Part shown: piece by piece, positions 34,600 through 45,496 of the stretch
Position numbering within the stretch: the first letter of the stretch is position 1
Layout: every line of letters begins with the position of its first letter
Origin: Lepidostoma basale
Lineage: Eukaryota; Arthropoda; Insecta; Trichoptera; Lepidostomatidae
DNA: 64,000 bases
Reading direction: 5' to 3'
Assembly (NCBI GenBank): GCA_022606425.2
Contig: JAHDVF020000589.1
Location: forward strand, 106,512 to 170,511
Position numbers and translations under genes: made by a program
The notes under the pieces: generated by a model
Database searches by the model: none
The model's input: the letters and a program-made list of their open reading frames with translations, nothing else
What the model was told of the DNA's origin: nothing

Positions 34600-35640
34600 A
34601 TTTTCTTCTTCTTCTTCTTCTTCTTCTGCTTTATTTATGACTACCTAATATAATTATGCGTTTGGGATCTTTGATATGCACGTGTCTCGTGTTATCATTT
34701 TTGATTGATGTTTCTGAGATCGTTGCGGACTTTGTTAGATTAAAGTTAGTAAAGTAGAACTTTTTATATAAATTTATTCATAGTTCTGATATATAAGGAT
34801 GTAAAATGTTAATTTTACGTTTATTTTATTTTATTTGTATTTATAATGTTATTGCCTTTAACAAACATTAACATTTAAATCATGTATACTCATTTATAAC
34901 AAATAGTGTATATGTACTTTGTTTTCACACACCCTAAAGATTATATTGTACGAAATGAATTTTCTTAATAAAATAAAATTAATATATGTTTTGCAAGTAA
35001 ATCTGAGAAACCATGTAATGTTAATAAAACTACTACTACTCTACTAAATTTTGATTTAATCAATGCTTATAAATTTCCAAACTTTTACATAGTATTACAA
35101 TTTTGAAAAAGGGTTTTAATTCATAAATAAACGTAATTTTTTAAATCCTCAGTGTTTACACTACAAGTTTTTAAAAAAAGATATATTTTTTATTTAATAT
35201 TACTCGATACATCCGATGTTTTTTTAACGCATGCATTGGAATTCTTGTTCTATGCATCACAAAATATCATTACCATGAAAAAACACGTATTGCCAAAAGG
35301 CCAACACATCAGTCATGAAATTTGTCTTTCTCTCTCCATTAGGGTCCGCGGGTCCCTTTATAATATTTTTATTTAACAATGACAAATAATTCCCTTTGTT
35401 GGGGCCCTGGGGAGCCATCGCAGGGGCGGGCCTGGCTGCAGCCCCCTCCCTGATTTACCGGTAATATCCAGGAATAAGGGGGCACAATACGCATTACACG
35501 GCCGAACCCCCCTGTTTAGCGATTTTGTTATTTAAACTGATGAAAGCTGTTTTTCTTTTATTATAGTGTAATATTTTGAGGTACTTGCCTATCCACTGCC
35601 ATTCTTAGAGTTTTCTAAAAATGTAAGCAGAAATGTATAT
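34600..35640. other. no gene recognised
   Basis: AT-rich, with (CTT)n at 34603-34627. 35390-35520 is GC-rich (GCCCTGGGGAGCCATCGC) and resembles a transposon-derived or noncoding segment. Confidence 0.35.
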
Positions 35641-35644
35641 CTTC

Positions 35645-36140
35645 TTTTTGGTCAAATGCCCTGTCGGGTCTCCCCAACGTTGGCGATCACCTCAGCGAAT
35701 CTGATCCTGTCCTGCGCCGCTCAGAACAGCTCCTCCACACTTCGGATGCAGGTTCACTCCCTCACGTTTCGCAGCCAGGACATCTGTCTCCTACCAAACC
35801 CTCGGCGTCCTTCAATTTTCCAATATCATTTGGAGAAGGTGGTATTTTTTCCCACGCAGTACATGACCCAGATGTGAAATCTTCCGAACCTTGATAGTTG
35901 ATAACAACTCCCTGTCAACTCTAGCTCGCCTCAGGACTTCGGTATTGGTAACCATGTCTGTCCAGGGAATTCTGAGCATTCGGCGATAGAGCCACATTTC
36001 AAATGCATCCAGTCTGTTCATTGAGTTGACTTTTAAGGTCCACGTTTCACATCCGTACAATAAAACAGACCACACATAGCATTTGATCATTCTCTGGCGG
36101 GGTTTCAAATGTATGTTATCATTGCAGAAGAGTAATTTCA
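35645..36140 (-). mobile_element. LINE-B fragment
   Basis: The minus strand reads SVLLYGCETWTLKVNSMNRL, EMWLYRRMLRIPWTDMVTNT and KISHLGHVLRGKKYHLLQMI. The 3' end matches 8895. Confidence 0.85.
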
Positions 36141-36310
36141 CACCGGAAAGAAATATTGAAATACGTAGAAGGTCAAGAGTAACGGATGTCGTCGAAAGAG
36201 TTGCTAAGCTTAAATTGTCACGTGCGGGACATGTTGCCAGATTAGTAGACGAAAAATGGGCCAGAAGGGTAGTGGAGTGGATACTTCGCGGGAATAGAAG
36301 AAACAGAGTG
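36141..36310 (+). mobile_element. LINE-D-like fragment
   Basis: The + strand reads NIEIRRRSRVTDVVERVAKL, then SRAGHVARLVDEKWARRVV, joined directly to inverted LINE-B. Confidence 0.75.
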
Positions 36311-36324
36311 AGATTCGCCACATG

Positions 36325-36925
36325 ATGGACATGTACGCTCGTCGATTTTTCATACTTCAAACATTATTGATCAATTTGGTCATGCCGTGTCTTCCTTGGA
36401 CCTCCTTGACTTCTTTTTTTATTCACACTACTTGTGTTTACCTTTTTGACCCTTCTGCCTATATCAATTATTCCATATGTCCAAATCATCTTAGTGACCT
36501 TTACTTATTATTTTTTTTGAAACGGGTCGTTTGAACTCAATTACTGTATACAATTTGTTTTACAGCTATTATATTGTTTTTCATGATATGTAGCTAATCT
36601 ATAGCCATTTTACTGTTACGTAAATTCTACAACAGACCAAAGACAGTGTGACAATCACACTGCCATTGCCGGGAATCAAACCCAGGAGCTCCGGTATGGT
36701 AGTCAGAGCTCTTACCACTCTGCCACGGAGGTCGTCAATTTAATTTATTACGCATTCATCTGCCTTACTTTCCTCCTTACTTCACCATTAGATATTCCAT
36801 CATGCATTGTTTTGTCACACATTCTTCTTGGTGGTCTAATTTCTACGTCATTTATCTTATTATCATCCTTCTTTTGCCAACTCCAAGCTCATTTCCATAC
36901 ACCAGGATCGGCACTAGAACTGCAT
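36325..36925 (-). mobile_element. LINE-A fragment interrupted by SINE-1
   Basis: Inverted LINE-A occupies 36325-36530 and 36745-36925 (CATTTATCTTATTATCATCC). SINE-1 sits at about 36580-36735. Confidence 0.6.
36580..36735 (-). mobile_element. SINE-1 copy
   Basis: Inverted body CAGACCAAAGACAGTGTGAC, box B GGGAATCAAACCC and box A CTCTGCCACGGAGGTCGTC. Diverged, 3' truncated. Confidence 0.75.
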
Positions 36926-36934
36926 TGTGTTGAT

Positions 36935-37370
36935 GACTGATCGGCACTCTATGGCTCGGAGACTTGGACCCTGAAAGTGCACACTATGAACCGGTTGGAA
37001 GCATTCGAGATGTGGTTGCACGGGAGAATGCTTTGCATACCGTGGACAGATTTCGTCAGCAATTTGGAGGTTTTGAGGAGAGCCAATTGTAGTAGACAAC
37101 TGCTTAAGGACGTTAAGGTCCGTAAGATTTCATATCTGGGTCACATTCTGTGGGGAGATAAATGCAGTTTGCTCCAACTAATACTGATGGGAAAAATTGA
37201 GGGGCAGCGTGGTCCTGGTAGAAGGCAAACGTCTTGGCTGTGCAACATAAGATACTGGACCGGGATGAGACATGTGGGGGAGCTGTTCCGGGTTGCGCAA
37301 GATAGAGAAGCCTTCGCCGGAGTGATTACCAACGTCAGAGGGAACTGATACGGCACGCGAAGAAGAAGAA
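36935..37370 (+). mobile_element. LINE-B fragment, open for 123 codons
   Basis: The + strand reads NRLEAFEMWLHGRMLCIPWT, KISYLGHILWGDK, GQRGPGRRQTSWL and ELFRVAQDREAFAGVITNVR, then a stop and a (GAA)n tail. Confidence 0.85.
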
Positions 37371-37980
37371 GATATCTAAGAAAGTATTTAAACTTTTTAG
37401 AATCCATCATTCTTTGTGTTTACTTCGAGCCAAGTATAGTACCTAATTATGCAGCATTTTCTAGAAAGTCTCTTATACCGTTTTGTCATGGATGGATAAT
37501 CAAAAAATATCAGTGATCAAACTATACCATCACTTGACAATGTCCTAGTGCTTACCGTGGTATTACTAACAGAGTACAGTTCATAATACTCCAAGTTAAG
37601 TACTTTAAGTAGGCACTCCATATCGCGGAGTGGATAATTCACGTAATTTCACGGTGCATTTGTCGCTCCGACTCCGGTACCGTTTGCTCCCAAAGGGCAA
37701 ATTTGCATTTTGTCCCACAAACCATAGATGGCAGCTGCTATCGTGAAATCACCGCAAGGGAGACAGCGAAAATAAAAATAAAAAATAAGTGCGCAGTGCG
37801 GTTTACGGGAACGATTCGGCTTATGAGATAATGTTAACATAATCCTAACATTACGTTAAATAATATATTGTTCAATAAATAATCAGTTGCTAGACAAGAA
37901 GCCACTTTCGAGATGTAGAAGATTACCGCACAAGGTTGATGTTAACAATATTCCACTCGATGGATAATAAATAATAAATA
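37371..37980. other. no gene recognised
   Basis: Anonymous sequence. Confidence 0.35.
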
Positions 37981-37984
37981 AAAC

Positions 37985-38062
37985 AAGCGATGGTCTAGGA
38001 GACAGAACGCTTGGCTTCTGATTCAGGGTACTTAGTTTAAAACCTATAGACCACCCGATCCT
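37985..38062 (+). mobile_element. SINE-2 head fragment
   Basis: GATGGTCTAGGAGACAGAAC and GCTTGGCTTCTGATTCAGGG match the box A half of SINE-2. Box B is degraded. Confidence 0.6.
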
Positions 38063-38194
38063 TTCTTCATACAAACGAGATATATTTTTTTTAAATCTAA
38101 TACCAATTATTAAAAACTTTTAATGCTAAAATTTTTTTAATTAATAAAAAAAATGTCATAAACCAGTTTAAATCCGTGGTTTTATGGTCGATTT

Positions 38195-38300
38195 CTCCGA
38201 CGCCTCACGTGGCCGACATATAATATTTGATTGATTTGATCGTGCCACGTTTTCTTCATTCTTCTTCTTTTTCCAGTTTCGTTTATGTCGTTTATACATC
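38195..38300 (-). mobile_element. LINE-A fragment
   Basis: CTCCGACGCCTCACGTGGCC, TTGATTTGATCGTGCCACGT. Confidence 0.65.
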
Positions 38301-38419
38301 ATTTCTTTACTACATCACAAAAATAATAATTCATTCTTTCCGCGTGTCATCTTAATGATAGCATTTTTTTGTTTAATTGATATAAAATTTCTTTATTATT
38401 TTAAATTTAGTGGGTACAA

Positions 38420-38530
38420 ACTTGTGTTTAACGTCGAACGGTTTCAGCAGCTTGCTGCCATCATCCGGTCAGACCAGAAGATGGCAGTAAGCTGCCTAAA
38501 CCGGTCGACGTTAAACACAAGTGGAAGCCC
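38420..38530. repeat. foldback with hammerhead-like motifs
   Basis: The arms ACGTCGAACGGTTTCAGCAG and its relative on the other strand (TAAACCGGTCGACGTTAAAC) are mirrored around GGTCAGACCAG. The stem hairpins are GGCAGCAAGCTGC and GGCAGTAAGCTGCC. Confidence 0.7.
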
Positions 38531-38554
38531 ATTAAATGCATAATAATAAAGAAT

Positions 38555-38905
38555 TGACCTAAGAACCTTCTTAGAGTAGAAGAAATGTGAAACCTATGCT
38601 CCATCGCAGGCAAAACTCTCAGAAATCGGATCATAAATGAAACGATAAGGTCTGTCTGTGTTATTGAGGACATAGTGAGATGGGGAAGACGCAGATGGCG
38701 CTTTCGGAGAGACCACGTGGACCGCATGGAAAATACAAGAATTGCAAAAATTGTTAAAGATGAAAACTCAAGCAGCAAGAGATTACCAGGAAGGCCGTCA
38801 AAGAGATGGAGAGATGGCTGGACATAATCATCTCAGGACAGCCCACCGTCACAAACAGGTCATACGACCTAAACTAAGAGGAAAAAGAAGAAGAAGAAGA
38901 ATGAA
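38555..38905 (+). mobile_element. LINE-C 3' fragment with (GAA)n tail
   Basis: GAAACGATAAGGTCTGTCTG, DIVRWGRRRWRFRRDHVDRM reading, then TCATCTCAGGACAGCCCACC and AAGAAGAAGAAGAA. It corresponds to the inverted copy at 13962-14460. Confidence 0.8.
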
Positions 38906-39117
38906 ATTTTACCGAGAAATTTCAATTAAATTTTTTAATGATCTTTCTTCTGATGAAATTTCAAATAACAATATTTAATCTTAATGATCCTTTCATTATT
39001 TTGTTCATAAGACTTTAAATGATTATTTATATTTTATATTGCCCCTTTTACGATTTTGTAGGTTACATATAAAGAATCATTTTATATTATATATTAAATA
39101 ATTTAAAAATAGATTTT

Positions 39118-39395
39118 TTACAAGGGTTGGAAAGTATTTAATAGCTTGCCGCAAGTCATGAAGAACTCAGATAATGTTCACAAATTCCGCAACCAATGTA
39201 TACATTTTTATGTTTTAAAGTTATTAATTTTTTTTCTTGTTGTTAAATTTCTTCTTTGTGTGTTTTGTGCCTAATTGCTTTTTTTAAATTTGTCTTCAGT
39301 ATAAATTTAACTATTACGTATTTTAAAATGTCATATACTAGTTGTAAGAAATATGTAATTTTTTATAACTAAATAAAGAAATATATATAAAAAAA
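39118..39395 (+). mobile_element. Jockey-like LINE extreme C-terminus and poly(A) end
   Basis: The + strand reads VFNSLPQVMKNSDNVHKFRN, the usual end of Jockey/CR1 proteins, followed by AATAAAG and an A-rich tail. Confidence 0.6.
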
Positions 39396-39399
39396 ATGT

Positions 39400-39985
39400 C
39401 TAACCACAATGTGAGTGCTTCGCATGAAAATTAAATAAATAAATAAAATAATATTACTTACTTGGATGTAGAAAAAAAGAATCGATGTCTCTTCCCTCAG
39501 TCACAAAGATGATTAGTCAAAATTTATTTACCAAATCAATCAAATAACCTTTACGAGAGCTTGACAAATACAACATGAATGAACGTCACTTTAACAGTTC
39601 CCCTTTGCAAACACGCCGAGGAGCGAATCCTCTCTAAAGGTAACGCCAATAACTTATCTTCGCAGAAACACATCAATCTATTGTTCCCGCAAAGGTCGGC
39701 ATATCTGGGATTGTGGTTTTGTCCTTTATACTCTGTATCGTAATCTGTGAATGGGCCCCGGAGAAAAGATCCTTCGACAATGCGCAAATTATTGTGCCTC
39801 GCGATTTCTACACACGATTGTTAACAGGGACTATAAAGAAGGATTTCACAATGAGGTTTCGTCAGCATTTTATTTTATTGCGGAATTTTTGGCTTATTTA
39901 TGTGCCTTGTATGATATATCAAAAATGTTTTTGTAAGTATAGAATTTTTATTAAAAACCGAGGTGTGTAGAAATACGTTATCTTC
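39400..39985. other. no recognised gene
   Basis: 39580-39860 has balanced composition and no stop-dense bias, but no domain is visible. Confidence 0.3.
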
Positions 39986-39989
39986 TTCT

Positions 39990-40085
39990 TTCGGGGTTAT
40001 GTCAGGTCCCCTGACTTTGACTATCACTTAAGAGTAGGCTCTCTGTGCCTGGCAGCTCGAAACAGATCCTCAACGCTTTTTAAGA
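39990..40085 (-). mobile_element. LINE 3' fragment (LINE-B-like)
   Basis: TCTTCTTTCGGGGTTATGTC followed by CGAAACAGATCCTCAACGCT, comparable with the LINE-B end. A related scrap is at 28115-28175. Confidence 0.5.
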
Positions 40086-40089
40086 GTGC

Positions 40090-40315
40090 GGAAAGCAATC
40101 AAACTGCTGAACATAATCGCTTTGGAGATCGACGTCTTTCGTACATTCAGAAGACAAGATTTGGAGAGTATCTTATATTCCTAAAGTTGAATCATCTCAC
40201 ATGCGTTCCTGGTATTATACATTATATTTTACATGTTCTCAATAGATGCTTTAAACATTAATTGTTGTTTGAAATATCTTTTTAGAAAATAAACTGATTT
40301 GATTTGATTTGATAA
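40090..40315 (+). mobile_element. LINE-E 3' fragment
   Basis: GGAGATCGACGTCTTTCGTA through GATTTGATTTGATTTGAT. Confidence 0.72.
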
Positions 40316-40509
40316 GCCAGTGTAGTCTTTATGTTGAGGAATCTGCTACCAGGAGCCAACACCTCGTCAATCCTCTATTTAACCTAAAATTTACAAATAA
40401 AAATTTATAAAAATTAAGTTCAACTTTACAAATAAAAATCAATCACACATCGGGTAACGCGCACTCGCCGATTAATTCTGATTTCGAAAATGGATGATAT
40501 TTTTAAACA

Positions 40510-41150
40510 ACAACCACAAACCATCACATCGTTTCTCCGGAAGGTCAGGCAAGGAGCATGGACTGCCATCTCTCTACTGTATCTATCCTGACACACCTTT
40601 CTAGCTTCATACATATGCATACAGCGAGTCTTACACGCACGTCGATTCTTCCAACTGACCTTCTTCTTCTTCTTCCTGGCGCTGTCCCAACTCAACGTCT
40701 ATATTGACTGTTGGGGTCGGCTTTTCTCGATCTCAGACTGTACCTCGCACGGTTCTGAGTATCACCTTCACTCAAGCCATTTCTCTGCAAGACGCTATTG
40801 CACTGAATCATCCACGTGTTTCTACGTCTTCCTCTGGAAGGTTGAAGAGGAAGATTTATACACAAAGCTCTATTTACTGTGTGGTCTGGTGGTCTCCGTT
40901 TTATGTGTCCGTGCCATCTCATCTGCCTTTCTCCTAGCTTACTATTTATATGCCTAACTCCCACACTACCGCGAATGCGTGAACTTTTTATTTTATCTTC
41001 CAACTGACCATTTCATAAATTTGTTCATAATAATTTCTTCCGTTCTACACTCGTTCCTGATATCAGTATTTGAAGTTCTGTGATACATGTTTAACCACAA
41101 ATATGTCTCAGGGTAATATAATAAATTAATAATCATATTTTATCTATTTA
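40510..41150 (-). mobile_element. LINE-A fragment split by a LINE-H insertion
   Basis: Inverted LINE-A 40510-40661 (CATACAGCGAGTCTTACACG) continues at 40999-41150 (CATTTCATAAATTTGTTCAT). TCTTCCAACTGACC is present at both junctions. Confidence 0.82.
40662..40998 (-). mobile_element. LINE-H insertion with 14-bp target-site duplication
   Basis: A 5'-truncated LINE end open for 103 codons: RQMRWHGHIKRRPPDHTVNR, RGRRRNTWMIQCN and SLRSRKADPNSQ, then a (GAA)n tail. TCTTCCAACTGACC flanks both sides (40648-40661 and about 40999-41012). Confidence 0.85.
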
Positions 41151-41371
41151 TAATAAGTCTTTCTTTGTTAAGAGTTCAGTTATATATTTACATCTGTGGA
41201 TGGAAGTCATCTCCGAAACATGTAGTGGCTAATATTTTTATTGTATAAAGATATTTAATAACTTATAGTGGAACATAAACAGCGTTGTTTTTCAATTCCA
41301 AGGTTGTTAATGTGGAATTCCAGAGTGTTAACGCCTTAACCTTTTTAGTTCAATTGTTGTGAGACATTTAA

Positions 41372-42072
41372 GGGGTTAGGGGTAGTCAGAGGTATGAAAA
41401 AACAATTATTTTCAATATATCTTTTATGTCAATAATTACCTTTTTTTTATAAAACCAATTGTATTTAATTATTATATTATGTTTTATCTTGATTAAACCC
41501 AAATTTGAAAAAAAAAAATTATATATGAAGTTATCTCCATATTTGTTGGATACTGCTTGCTTTGCGGTGACCATAATAACTTCTTACAGGTTCATCTAAA
41601 ATCATTCAAATAAAATATATATTATTTTAATAGTTAATGTAGTGCCTGACCGAAGTTTTTTTTAAATAACAACAAATGCCGCCATCTGATAATTTACTTA
41701 CGGATTTTCAAGGAAAAATGCAACACTTAATTGTTTATAAAAAAAAATAGATTTTTAAAAAGAAAAAAATACTTCTAACAGGCACTAGATTAACTCTTAA
41801 TACAATATATTTTTATTATTTGAATAATTTAAGATGAACCTGTAAGAAATTATAATGGTCACCGCATTATGGAACAGGGTCCAACAAATATTACAATAAC
41901 TTCATATATTTTTTAATTTATACATATTTTTCAAATTAGGGCCGAATCAAGTTAAAACATAATAAACAAAATAATTTGTATTGTTATTTTTATAAAATAA
42001 ATTAAATTACTGTAATTTTTTAAAAATTTAAAATACTTGTTTTTTTCATACCTCTGACTGCTCCTAACCCCC
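41372..42072. mobile_element. TTAA-flanked 701-bp foldback transposon
   Basis: TTAA lies at 41368-41371 and 42073-42076. The ends GGGGTTAGGGGTAGTCAGAG and CTCTGACTGCTCCTAACCCC are inverted, and the inner arms also pair (GGTGACCATAATAACTTCTT versus AAGAAATTATAATGGTCACC). TTAA duplication suggests piggyBac-type mobilisation. There is no transposase. Confidence 0.88.
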
Positions 42073-42076
42073 TTAA

Positions 42077-42480
42077 TTCATTCTCATTTCACATACATTT
42101 TATTGAAAATTTTCCCGTTGCATAAAATATTCTTCAGTACATTTATGCGTTGTTCTTAAAGTATTGATGTGAATATTTCCAAGACCTCTCATAAAAGATA
42201 ACATCTGTTCTGGTTTTATCTCCGTCCGAGGAAGTGGTAAGGCGTGTCATGCTGTATGCGATAGCCGGTAAAGTATGATGACTTCACTGTAATTTGGAGC
42301 AAAAGTAAACACGCAATCTTTACAAAGTGAACAAAATCTGGACCATGGTAGCAATGCGTTTATAAATTATAAAAAAGGGGCACAATGGAAGCATCTCTCC
42401 TCAGGCAGTTTCAAAACACGAGGTCTTTATCGACACATCTGTTCCAGCTTCCTTCACCGGTCCATATGAGAATTAACTAA
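42077..42480. other. no gene recognised
   Basis: Anonymous sequence. Confidence 0.35.
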
Positions 42481-42484
42481 CTAA

Positions 42485-43390
42485 CCAACGGAAGAAAGTG
42501 CGGGGAAATGATGAACGAAAGAATACTGGACGAAAATAGTAAAAAAATAAATTAAACTGATGCAAAGATGGCAGTATATAAAAGAGTTCCAGTGCCAACC
42601 CGTATGTATAGAAGTGAAGGTTGGAGAAGGCAAAAAAAGGATGAAAGTATTATAGGATAACTAAACTACTACTACTCCGCCAAACAAAATGGCCTCACGC
42701 AGGATGCTATCTCCTACCACAACTCCAGCCAGGCACTGCTCCTCTTGTCTTCCCCTCGGGAACATACTTTTTTTATAAATACAATCCCAGCCCTAACTGG
42801 TCTTCCATTCCTTGACAATAATGTAAGACTTTATCATAAACCTTAAATTCCCCCTCGCCCTCTTACGGAGGAACACTCCGGGCCATACATTTAGCCCCAT
42901 CATAAAACAACTACCAAATCACATTCCAACAATGTTTCCTACAGACGTAAGAGGAATAGCTATTAGAGCTGAACCTCTGTAAGCCAGAAGATCTAAGTCC
43001 AAGTCCAAATGCCGTAGAAATAAGATGACTAAGAAGAATTTGTGGGAATGGTAGAAGATAGAAAAATGAAAATGATATATGATAGAATACCAAACGACGA
43101 AATAAGGAAGAAATGTAAGGCAGATGATTGTGTCATAAATAAAATTAAGAAAGTATCTTTGAGATGGTTTGGACATATGGAACGAATGAATGAGAGAATA
43201 ATGGTTAAAAAGTTGTATATAAGCAGTGTAAATGGAAATAGAAGCCGTGGACAACCAAGGAAAGCATGGCATTACCAAATTAATAAATTATTAAAAGAAG
43301 TTCAAAAAATCGACGAGGGTGAATGTTACGATGTATAAATGTAGACGAATCTAGAGAGGAATGTCAGGACAGAGCAGTATAGAGCTCCTT
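42485..43390 (+). mobile_element. LINE-A copy interrupted at about 42656-43012
   Basis: LINE-A (GGATGAAAGTATTATAGGA) stops near 42656 and resumes at 43013 (GCCGTAGAAATAAGATGACT). It encodes GHMERMNERIMVKKLYISSV and, further on, RQPRKAWHYQINKL. The interrupting segment is the DLDLL element. Confidence 0.75.
42656..43012 (-). mobile_element. unclassified retroposon-like insertion (DLDLL element)
   Basis: The minus strand begins at about 43012 with TTTGGACTTGGACTTAGATC and reads DLDLDLLAYRGSALIAIPLT. It ends in a (TAG)n-type tail (inverted CTACTACTACT). Insertion within LINE-A defines both edges. Heads of the same element occur at 481, 12212, 13346 and 23483. Confidence 0.6.
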
Positions 43391-43815
43391 CCTCTCTGCT
43401 CAGAACGCGGCTCAAAAAGCACCTGTTCAAACTGTCCTATCCTGATGCAAATGTTGATGGACTGCGTCAAGTGCAGCCCCCATATTAAAATGTTTTATTT
43501 TTAACAAAAATGCTTATCTTTAACAAAATTTTAATTTTTAACAAAATGTTTATTTTAACTAAATGTTTATTGTGACAAAATGTTTATTTTTAGCGAAAAT
43601 GTTTATTTTTTACAAAAATGTTTATTTTTTACAAAAATGTTTATTTTTAACAAAATGTTAACTTTTAACAAAATGTTTATTCTGAATCAAAATGTTCATT
43701 TTGACTAAAATGTTTATTTTCAACTAGTTTATAAAATGGAGCTACAGCGCCCTTGAGACGATAAATTCATAAAAATGGCGCTCTATAAATCATCCAATTT
43801 ATTATTATTATTATT
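43384..43815 (+). mobile_element. LINE-G 3' end with minisatellite in its 3' UTR
   Basis: LRTRLKKHLFKLSYPDANVD ends with a stop at about 43487. It is followed by the minisatellite (43488-43735) and then AGCGCCCTTGAGACGATAAA...(TTA)n. The terminal part matches 5322-5400, so the minisatellite lies between coding end and 3' terminus. Confidence 0.72.
43488..43735 (+). repeat. ~20-bp minisatellite, about a dozen units
   Basis: Imperfect tandem copies of AAAATGTTTATTTTTAAC. Confidence 0.9.
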
Positions 43816-44275
43816 TACTCAAGCTATCATGAAAAGCCATATTTTATTTTCAGGGCTATAATATAGGTCTTTATATTCACTTAAAATAATCAATAACGAA
43901 TTTTCATTATTATCATATCTCCATTAGGGAAACATTAAATAATGTTATACCACTTAATCCATTCAATCAGTAATAGAGATGTGACAAAACATTATCGATT
44001 TATTCGATTTTGTATTTACGATATGCAGGAGTTTTCCGAATCATACATATGTACGAAAAGTAATATAATAATCATAATATAAATAGGCTAAAACTCCAGA
44101 TGTCGTGAAGAGTACGCGAATATTTTTTATACAAGAGAAATTCGAAATGCACACGTTGCGCATGGCCAAGTACGTTTCTGGATTATTTTGAAATTTTTTT
44201 CTAATTATTGTTGTATGACAATAGTGTAGGATTCATGGAAAACTCAGTCAAAAATCAGTTCAATCAAGAAATTTT

Positions 44276-44308
<33 letters not shown>

Positions 44309-44310
44309 TT

Positions 44311-44880
44311 GTTGAAAAAACTCCTTACATCATTACAGCGCAAGCCAAATCGATGTAAAGGGTGAAAAAAAAGAATATCAAAGGAAATATACATAGAACC
44401 TTATGAATAGGAAAAGCCAGTTATTTGCTTGCTGCCTTTATCATAAGGGTATTTACGAATTCGCCATAATTGCATCCAAAGAGGTCTATCTCTTCTGCAA
44501 CCTCATTTAAGAGACGAATCGCTTTCAATACAGGAGAACTTCGAAGGGCCTCTGTGCGGCAATTTGGGGAATAAAATAATATATGCCCCCTTGCTCTGCT
44601 ATAACTATGGGGAACGTACAGATTTAGCTCTCTCAGTATTCCTGGATTGAAAATCCCTCCGGATAACAGTTTAAAAAAATGCTTTCCCAGAAAGATCATT
44701 CGACGAGCTTCAAGAGTGTTGAAACCCAACACTCCTGAGAGAAACAGTGAGGGGTACATAAAAGGATAACAGTTATACTCCCTGAGGTATAAATACCTTA
44801 AAAATCGTTTCTGGATCCTTTCCAGCTCCAAGATGACTGTTCTTTCTCTGTGGTCCCAAATGATAGAGCAGTACTCCAAG
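44311..44880 (-). mobile_element. LINE-F (Jockey/CR1-like) C-terminus, open for 152 codons
   Basis: The minus strand reads MEYCSIIWDHRERTVILELE, RIQKRFLRYLYLREYNCYPF, LGFNTLEARRMIFLGKHFFK and LRSSPVLKAIRLLNEVAEEI. This is the post-RT tail of Jockey-type proteins and is intact for 152 residues. The 3' UTR ends TTTACATCGATTTGGCTTGC...(AAT)n, the same end as SINE-1. It is 5' truncated. Confidence 0.85.
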
Positions 44881-44914
44881 TTAACGTCTTAAGTAAAAAA
44901 AAAAGATTTTGACT

Positions 44915-45085
44915 AACTAACCACACGCTATCTCTTGGAAGAGTAGGCAGAAATAATAGACTACCACACTGTTATTTCCTTACATATATATCTAGATTCA
45001 TCCACATTCATACATCATGTCATGCATGCGCGTCGATTTCTCCGACTCCACACGTAGGCGAAATGTAATGTTTGATTGATTTGAT
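44915..45085 (-). mobile_element. LINE-A fragment
   Basis: The inverted 3' end (CTAACTAACCACACGCTATC) and TTGATTTGATCGTGCCACGA. Confidence 0.7.
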
Positions 45086-45496
45086 CGTGCCACGATTTCC
45101 GTTAACTCAATTGCATATTTTAATTTAAAAAAATGTATATTTTTATTTCAAATACTTAAATATTGTTCCATTTATATTTTTTCATGGTAAATACTCGTAT
45201 ATGGAAATTATAAATATTTTCACATTTCTATGCATTGATCGAATCTCTTTCCATTACCCTAAACCTTTATCTCTGATCAACTATTACAATAAGTCCATTA
45301 AGAGCATTGATATTCCGTCCAACGAAATATTATCCCATAATAAATCTTTCACTCTGAAATCAATTCCCCTTGTTATTAGACACAATTGCTCTGACACTGT
45401 CCTAGAATTTTTCGATAAAAAATCGAAATGTTTCCTAAAATATTTGGTATGTACAATGTATCTCTATACAATATTTTATTGAATAATATTAAAAAT
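45086..45496 (+). other. uncharacterised ORF 45201-45482, 93 codons
   Basis: The frame reads DRISFHYPKPLSLINYYNKS and FTLKSIPLVIRHNCSDTVL. The composition looks protein-like but no family is recognised and no splice context supports it. It may be part of an unidentified transposon. Confidence 0.25.

Noticed and set aside
41386..41574. 62-codon minus ORF
   Set aside because: Lies in the arm of the TTAA foldback, with AT-rich composition and no domain.
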